A stretch of 64,000 bases of DNA from contig CM065804.1 in NCBI GenBank assembly GCA_033398695.1, positions 122,693,501 through 122,757,500 on the forward strand. The letters run 5' to 3'. Every line of letters starts with the position of its first letter. Position 1 is the stretch's first letter. This DNA comes from Orobanche coerulescens (Eukaryota; Streptophyta; Magnoliopsida; Lamiales; Orobanchaceae). Positions 57,612-64,000 of this stretch are shown here, one piece after another. Position numbers and translations under genes: made by a program. The notes below the pieces were generated by a model. The model was not told where the DNA came from and made no database searches. It saw nothing but the letters and a program-made list of their open reading frames with translations.

Positions 57612-60600
57612 ATGGACAAGGGTTGGATTGGGTTACGAAAATGGGATCCAAGTGTAATGGATGGGATGAAGCAGTTTATGAGATTTGTAAAAGAGCACGA
57701 TACTGGTAATACGTTGCACTACTGTCCATGTAATAAATGTAGATGTCGCAGTAATATGTTTCGTTTTCCATTTGATGAGGTCTGGGAACACCTAAAGAAG
57801 AATGGTTTTTGGAGTAAATATACATGTTGGATATACCACGGTGAAGCACCGAATTCTGTTATTCCGTATGATCACGGTCAATTTAGTGGTAACGACGGGT
57901 TCACCGATCCGAAGAGGAGGTTGATTAATGATGTGTTTGGTTTTTCCGAGACGTTTATACCAACTGAGCAAATCCCATGACCCCGTAGACCGTTGCCTTG
58001 CTATACTGCTGGGCTTGACAGGTACAACAAGCTAACTCAACTCCAATGCACTCTCTATACCTGTGGTGTAACATGACTGTTCTTGATTGTGTCATGGAAA
58101 CGATGAGATTAAAGGTGGAAAACAAATCATCCATCAAGTCTGTAGATGATTACTTGGAGCTTACGAGTAATATGCTTCCACAGGGTCATCATCTTCCTAA
58201 TACATATTCAAAAATGAGACGAATTTTGAAAGATCTTGGTCTTTCCTACATTAAGATCTACGTCTGCATGTATGATTGTGTTCTATTCTGGGGGCATCCT
58301 AATGAAGACCTCACGAGATGTCCTGTATGTGATACAGAGAGATATAAGATCACTCCTTCTGGAAAAGAGAAACCGGTGAAGGTACTTTGGTATTTTCCAC
58401 TGAAGGACACGTTGGAACGGCTTTTTATGTCTCCTCACACGGCAAAAGCAATGAGATGGCATGCCGAGCCACGCAGTAATGACAGGGATACTATGATACA
58501 CCCTTCAGATGGAGAAGCATGGAAGCATATAGATAGGGAGTATCCGAATTTTTCTTCAGATATCCGAAATCTGAGGCTCGGGATTGCATCTGATGGTTTC
58601 AACCCTTTTGGTAACATGAGTCTTTCATATACCATATGGCCTGTTGTAGTGATTCCTTACAACCTTCCTCAGTGGATGTGTATGCGGAAGGAGTATAATA
58701 TGTTGACCTTGTTAGTCCCGGGGCCGGGATATCCGGGAAAGTGTATCGATGTGTATATGAGACCTTTGATAGAGGAGCTGAAATTGTTGTGGGAGCAAGG
58801 TCATCCCACGTACGACAGTTATTCGTCCGAGACGTTCTACTTGCACGCCATGTGTATCGGCACTATTAGTGATTTTCCTGCATATGGAATGCTGTCTGAT
58901 CTCGTTATTAGCGGATATAGAGGTTGTCCAAAGGTGTTTGAATGCGATTGTGCTAGGTACCATCAGAGGGAAAGTTATCCGAATGCGTCATCGGATATGG
59001 CTTGAGAGGGAACATGAGTGGCGATGGATGCCGCAAAGATTTGATGGCACCGTAGAAATGGGCGAGCCACCACGACAAAGGGGATGGTGATGAAATACTA
59101 TCAATTCTTAATGAGTATGATTTTGGTCACTTAGCAACCATCCCGATGTGATTGCAAAGAACCCCTGAAAGGCCCGACAGGTATAAGTATTGGTCGCACA
59201 AAAGTATATTTTGGGAATTGCCTTACTGGTCCAAGTTACTGATAAGGAACTTCTGGATGTCATGCACATTGAAAAGAATGTTTGCGAAAGTGTGGTTGGG
59301 ACAACCTTAGGTTGGGATGGAAAGAACAAAGACGGGCCAAAAGCACGCAAAGGTTTGGAAGAAATGAGCATAAGAAAACATTTGTGGTTGAAAATCACAA
59401 GGGAAAACAAAAATGCCTAAGGCGGCTTACACCATCATTGCCAAGGTAGAATCGAGATATTTTTTGGATAAAGATCGCTAGGTATCCTACCGGTATCTTT
59501 GGAAATATAGGAAGATGTGTTAATTTCGGGAGAACAAGTTAATCGGTTTGAAGAGTCATGATTGTCATATCCTACTCCAACGCCTATTTCCGGTATTTAT
59601 TCGACCGTACTTACCAAAACAGGTGGTCGAGCCGTGTGTTGCATTGTCAAGATTTTTCCAGAAATTATGTACGAGAGAAGTCAAGAGATCTGATTTGCGT
59701 AAAATGCAAGATGAAATCATCTATATCTTGTGCAAGTTTGAGCGAATATTTCCTCCAAACTTTTTTGACCTCATGCCTCACCTCATGATCCACCTTCCCA
59801 GGCAGTTATTGGTCACTGGTCCAGTGCACTACACGTGGATGTACCCGGTTGAAAGGTAACATAATTTTGTATGATATATATATATATATTGTCAAATTAA
59901 GTATGATTTTTAACACAATGACAATATTACAGGCAACTCGGTGATTACATAGACTCTATGGCCAATAAGTCTGCACCAGAAGGATGCATTGCAGAATCTT
60001 ACCTTGCGTCGGAGTGTATTACGCATATCAAGTTGTATTTGGGCACCTTCGAGCCCCCTTCCCACTCTATTCCATCACATAAAATACAATTCAATCTTTC
60101 TATCATATCCACTGAGGTTGACGTCTATGGGAGGCTGTCAGGAAGACAATTAGACCCATACGAGTCACGAATTGCACATTGGTCGTTATTGCTCAATTGT
60201 CCAGAAGTTCAGTACTGGAAAGACATCCACTTGTCATGCGATATGGTGCGAGGTGACACTAGTTTCCACAATGACACTTTTGCCGACTATTTTGGAGAAT
60301 GGGTACGTATACATTCAGTTGCTATTGCATTTTGGACTTAAGATATTTTTTTACATAAAAAGTTTATTTACGACAGATGACACACATACAAGATGACGGA
60401 CACCCTAACTGGTCGCGTGGACTTATGTTTCTTTCTATGAAGCCGGTTATGTCAAGAATTTATTCGATGGCCAAAGTCAACGGTGTCACATTCATATGCC
60501 TTGAGAGAGACCAAAAAAGAAGATGTCAAAATTCTGGGGTTATGATAGATGGTGGATATTACGGTGTTCTTTTGGAAGTGGTAGAACTAATTTATGGGGA

Positions 60601-61108
60601 AGGCATGACAATTTACTTGTTTAAGTGTCGATGGTACGACACCAGTCTTGGAACCGATATGCAAGACGACTACGGGCTGTTATCTGTTGACACTTCCACT
60701 TCATGGTATGAAAGTCATCCTTTTGTATTTGCTACATCAGCAAAGTCGGTGTATTATTTGGACGACTTGGTGAAGAAAGGCACATGGAAGGTAGTGAACG
60801 TTGTGACAACGAGGAATATTTTTAGTGCTGCTACACTGGGAGAAACAACAGGTACTGATGACGATGATGCTTATCAAGAGCCAAATACAGCAAATATTCC
60901 ACCATCAACGACAATTACAATGAATAATGTTCCTGAAGGACGAGTCGTCCGACTCCGTGATGATGCTCGCGGGTACATTGACATTGATACAAACGAATTA
61001 CTTGAAAATTATGATGACGATAATGTGGACGACTTTAGGCATATGTTGCCGGATATCAACTCAGATAGTGAGACAGACTGTAGTGATAACTCAAACTATG
61101 AGCCATAA
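57612..61108 (+). pseudogene. CACTA G transposase gene (Tnp2-like), near-complete but frameshifted
   Basis: The order is: transposase-associated domain from the ATG at 57612 (MDKGWIGLRKWD, cysteines CPCNKCRC at about 57725, GFWSKYTCWIYHGE); Tnp2 body 58020-59090 (MTVLDCVMETMRLK, KVLWYFPLKDTLERLF, SPHTAKAMRWHAEPR, the DGFNPFGNMS box with a probable catalytic Asp, YPGKCIDVYMRPLIEELK, FPAYGMLSD, SGYRGC); DUF4218 region 59548-59855; exon 59933-60302; and DUF4216 plus acidic tail 60377-61108. Introns 59856-59932 and 60303-60376 have GT/AG ends and keep frame. Damage: stop at 57978, a 1-base loss near 58050, a 1-base gain near 58965 (both by comparison with E), and stops between 59140 and 59540. 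Confidence 0.9.
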
Positions 61109-61214
61109 ATTTAGTAGATGTATATTTTAATTTGTTAAATATAATTAAAAAAATAGTAAAAATAATAATCATAAACATAACATTAATATAATATCAATAA
61201 TATTATTAAAAAAA

Positions 61215-61690
61215 ATCGGGGGGTTTAGCCGACGACAAGATCTACGTCGTCGGCTAAAGTTTTTTTAAAAAAAAAATTATAGTTTAGCCGACGACATATA
61301 AGACGATCGTCGGCTAAACCCCAGTAATGACCCGACCGTGTTAGACAACACGGTCGGGTCACCATACAAAGGTGTTTTCCCATTCGGGCAAAGTGCGACA
61401 TGGCCCGTGTCCCCGACACGATCGACTAATGTTTTTTTAAAAATAAACTTTAGCCGACGACTTATAAGAAGGTCGTCACTAAACACCCGATCCGTGTCCA
61501 TCGACACGGCTCGTGTCGCACCCGCCCGTAAATTGAAAACACATCTGTTGCTCGCCCGACCGTGTTGTCTAACACGGCCGGGTCATTATCGGGTTTAGCC
61601 GGCGACCGTCTTAAATGTCGTCGGCTAAACTATAATTTTTATTTTTTTAAAAACTTTAGCCGACGACGTAGATCTTGTCGTCGGCTAAAC
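61215..61690. repeat. Second CACTA G repeat block between its two genes
   Basis: Four facing TTTAGCCGACGAC / GTCGTCGGCTAAA pairs (about 61223, 61282, 61450 and 61594-61690) are interleaved with a different inverted repeat. That second motif is GACCCGACCGTGTT facing AACACGGTCGGGTC at about 61328-61361, and the same motif recurs near 61555-61586. It lies downstream of gene 1 and upstream of gene 2. Confidence 0.82.
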
Positions 61691-62390
61691 CCCCACCTTT
61701 TATACGTTTCCCGTACCTCCCTTTTGTTATTTTCTCCTTCTGGTTTAGTCATCACCCGTCGCCCGTCGCCCGCCGATCATCACCCAGCCCCAACCGCCCG
61801 TCACCTAGCCGCCCGTCACCTAGTCCTCGTCCCGCTGATCGTGACCCAGTCGATCGTCCCATCGCCCCCTCTTCTGCTTTTGCCGATCGTCCGCCCGCCA
61901 GCCACGGTCCCATCGCCCGCCCGCCCGCCCGACGCCCTCCACCCGTCGCCCGCCAACCCGACCACGGTAACCCTTGTCCTTATTTTTTTTTGTTGAATTT
62001 ATTATATTTATTTGATGAATTTGTTTAGATTATGTGATAATTAGATAAATTGTTTAATGAGTTGTGATGCAATATTTGATGAATTTAGTATTTTCAATAT
62101 TTTGTGTTTAATGAGTTGTGAATTTGATGAATTTGTTTGAGGAGGAAGGGATTGTATAGCCGGCGTTAATCGAAAGATTAACGTGGTATGGCATTGATAA
62201 TTACTGTTGTGTTGAATTGTGAATTTGATGAATTTGTTTAGATTATTTGATGAATTTGTTTTGAAATATTTGATGAATTTGTTTGAGGAGGAAGGAATTT
62301 TATAGCCGGCGTTAATCGAAAGATTAACGTGGTATGGCATTGATAATTACTGTTGTGTTGAGTTGTGAATTTGATTTATTCGTTTAGATT
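61691..62390 (+). other. Leader region of CACTA G gene 2
   Basis: A pyrimidine- and CCG/GCCC-rich stretch (61740-61970) is followed by an AT-rich stretch with a direct repeat of about 95 bp (copy 1 about 62119-62216, copy 2 about 62265-62362). Each copy holds the hairpin CGTTAATC-GAAA-GATTAACG (62164-62183 and 62310-62329). A TATA-like TTTATACG lies at about 61699. Frames here are low-complexity Pro/Arg/Ser and not convincing. Confidence 0.5.
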
Positions 62391-64000
62391 ATGGATAGAA
62401 TAAAGAAAGCGCTGTGGAAGAAGTCGACAAAGTCGACCACTCCCGATTCGGGGGGGAGTTCCGCAGCCTCTAGTAAGGTGGATCCCGGTACACTATACAT
62501 ATCTCAGAGCAGTGTTCGTGCCCGCCAGAAACTAGAAGCTACCGGCATGAACGCTGACGATTTTTATAGGGAGACAGATGAGCCCGCTGCACTAGCGCGG
62601 CGTTTATCCTTTCAGACACCACGGCCGACCCCCTCGCAGCAGGAGACTCGTATGCCTCCCATCCACCGACCCACGTCTAGCCCTCACACATCAGGAGATG
62701 TACGGAGTTCCTCATCCACGGTGCCCCACGGTCCGCCGCCGACTCTATTCATGCCTCCGATGGTTCCGACTATTCCAGAGGTCGATGAGACGGGAGCCCG
62801 AGCTCCCGTTCGATTGATTAGCCCTGACGAGGCGTACGTCTACGAGTCTTGGCCAGACAACATGTTTTGGCGGAGTTGTTGGGTTTCGAAGACGAAACTG
62901 TATGAGGAGATAGAGAGGGAGAAGGAGAAGGGGAAAAATGTAGTCGAGGAGGAGAAGAAAAAGAAGAAGACTCGTGGCCCAAAGAAAGGGTCCGCGCTCG
63001 ACTGCACGTAAGTAAGCATGGCCGTTATGAGATTCCTCTGCATGCACACGGCCGGCCGCTGATGTCTTCTCGACGCCGCGCGCCATATAGCCGTAATGTT
63101 GGCTTTGTCATTCGGGACAGAGTCCCCGCTTTGTGGCCCGATTGGGGGACGTGCATGAAGACGTGAAGGATGCTTTGAATAATGCTATGTCGGTAAGTTA
63201 ATAAATATTTAATAAGTGTTTTTCAATCAACACGTAGTTCTTGAAAATGCAATATGTGATGTTTTTAAATTATTGCGTATTTATGCTGTTCATAGGTGTG
63301 GTTTGTCATTCCCAACTCTCTACTACGTACTTGGTGTGACGAGGTGTAGTCTACCAAGTAAGTCATTTTAATTTATTTTGTATCTACATTGTTTGCGTAA
63401 TTTTTTTTCTTACGAATGATATATGTTGTGCAACGTGTGTTGTAGGTACAAATCTTGGAAAAATGAGATGCACATGTTCTGGAGAGCCTGGGGTGATACC
63501 CGAGAGGCTACCCCGGAAGAATTCAAGTTCCGGGAGTACGAGTGGAAGTGGCTACGCGCCCATTTTCGCGACCCAGAGTTCATGGTATGACTAAAATACT
63601 CTCATTTCATTCTTCCTCTTCGATTTTATTTTTTGAATTCTAAATATAAACTCCATTTTTAAATTAATGTTTGAATATAAAATACTTGAAGTTCCGATTT
63701 TTAAATTAGAAAAATCGGAACTTCATGTATTTTTAAAATTCGAATATTACTAATATTAAAAAATCGGAATTTTTTATTCAAAAGTGGAAATAAATTGTTT
63801 TAATAAAAATAAAAACTAGAATATTATTTTCCATAAAAAGATAAATATCTGAATATTGTATTTTATTTATTAATAAAAATGCTAGTATTTAATAAAAAAT
63901 AATAATATTGTGTAATTTTTTATTTTTTTTGAATTCTAAATATAAACTCGATTCTAAATAATATTTTTTTTGAAGGCGACTAGCTTGACCAACACGACCA
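62391..64000 (+). CDS. CACTA G gene 2 (Ptta/En/Spm-like DNA-binding protein), partial
   Basis: The start at 62391 (MDRIKKALWKKSTKS) gives a Ser/Pro-rich N-terminus, then a P-rich segment, SPDEAYVYESWPDNMFWRS, and a basic Lys/Glu stretch ending at a probable donor (63007|GTAAGT). Further exons are inferred from splice-like borders: one ending 63190, then 63296-63357, 63446-63584 (YKSWKNEMHMFWRAWGDTRE.., EWKWLRAHFRDPEFM) and from 63976 (ATSLTNTT). The W-rich WLRAHFRDPEFM then SLTNT order resembles the plant Ptta/En/Spm transposase-family protein (TnpA-like), which binds subterminal repeats. The 3' end is outside the window. No frame damage is obvious, but the exon structure is uncertain. Confidence 0.6.

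Larger units (their letters stand above)
50735..64000 (-). mobile_element. Element D: gag-less LTR element of the A family, partial (contains CACTA G)
   Basis: The 3' LTR is 50735-53919, the internal region 53920-56042, and the 5' LTR starts at 56043 and is interrupted at 56302 by CACTA G, so the far end is outside the window. Both visible LTR starts read TGTAACACCCCCAATCCGCTC. The internal 2.1 kb matches element A at both ends but has no gag, protease, polymerase or integrase reading. It is therefore a non-coding relative of A. Its TSD cannot be checked here; the left flank is CGCCC. Confidence 0.85.
56302..64000 (+). mobile_element. CACTA transposon G, 5' part (runs off the window)
   Basis: It starts CACTACCAAAAAAACTAC at 56302, within the element D LTR, with CAT as the probable 3-bp duplication (other end not seen). 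A long subterminal repeat array (56322-57226) is followed by a spliced transposase gene (57612-61108), a second block of the same repeats (61215-61690) and a second gene from 62391. It is the more complete relative of CACTA E. Confidence 0.92.

Noticed and set aside
61562..62028. Overlapping Pro/Arg/Ser-rich frames of 144 and 117 codons
   Set aside because: They arise from CCGCCC-rich leader sequence and the CACTA repeats, and two frames are open at once.

Overview
This is a repeat-dense stretch of a flowering-plant nuclear genome, probably a eudicot. No host gene, tRNA or rRNA gene could be supported. Almost everything is LTR retrotransposon (Ty3/gypsy of the Tekay/Del chromovirus type, its gag-only or gag-less relatives, and Ty1/copia) or CACTA (En/Spm) DNA transposon, nested in one another. 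Target-site duplications (TSDs) resolve most of the nesting.

Layout. (1) 1-22370: an old plus-strand gypsy pol gene (element C) is cut into three pieces. One cut is element A (108-19577, TSD ATTGG), an LTR element that keeps gag but no pol. Element A is itself split inside its gag zinc knuckle by element B (5262-16032, TSD TCGAG), a near-complete but nonsense-riddled Tekay-like element. The second cut in C is a minus-strand solo LTR (19736-21661, TSD GGTGT). (2) 22371-23471: an LTR scrap and AT-rich DNA. (3) 23472-37067: CACTA element E (TSD TGA), whose transposase is interrupted by minus-strand gypsy element F (25231-34696, TSD TCCGA). (4) 37068-40100: AT-rich DNA with one duplicated 0.5-kb module. 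(5) 40100-43877: a decayed minus-strand copia element H, truncated at a 61-bp gypsy LTR stub. (6) 43939-50224: a plus-strand copia element I of the same family. Its 5' LTR is split by minus-strand solo LTR J (45571-47936, TSD GGAAG), and its gag breaks off early. (7) 50224-50734: an unassigned GC-rich segment. (8) 50735 to the window end: minus-strand element D, a gag-less relative of A. Its second LTR is interrupted at 56302 by CACTA element G, a two-gene element that runs off the window.

The most unusual pattern is shared by unrelated elements. Each gypsy-type LTR family carries an array of about 10-15 short CpG-containing palindromes that stops just upstream of its TATA box. The palindrome differs by family: TAGCGCGCGCTA-like in A, J and D, TTACGTACGTAA-like in B, TGCCGCGGCA-like in F. 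The copia leader (GACACGGCCGTGTC-like) and the CACTA elements (AGCCGACGAC / GTCGTCGGCT inverted pairs) carry analogous arrays. Flanking LTR architecture is conserved (TGTAATACCC at the start, GTGTTACA-like at the end, a TGGTATC primer site, and a TTTCG..CGAAA hairpin before the polypurine tract), while the palindrome appears to have been swapped between families.
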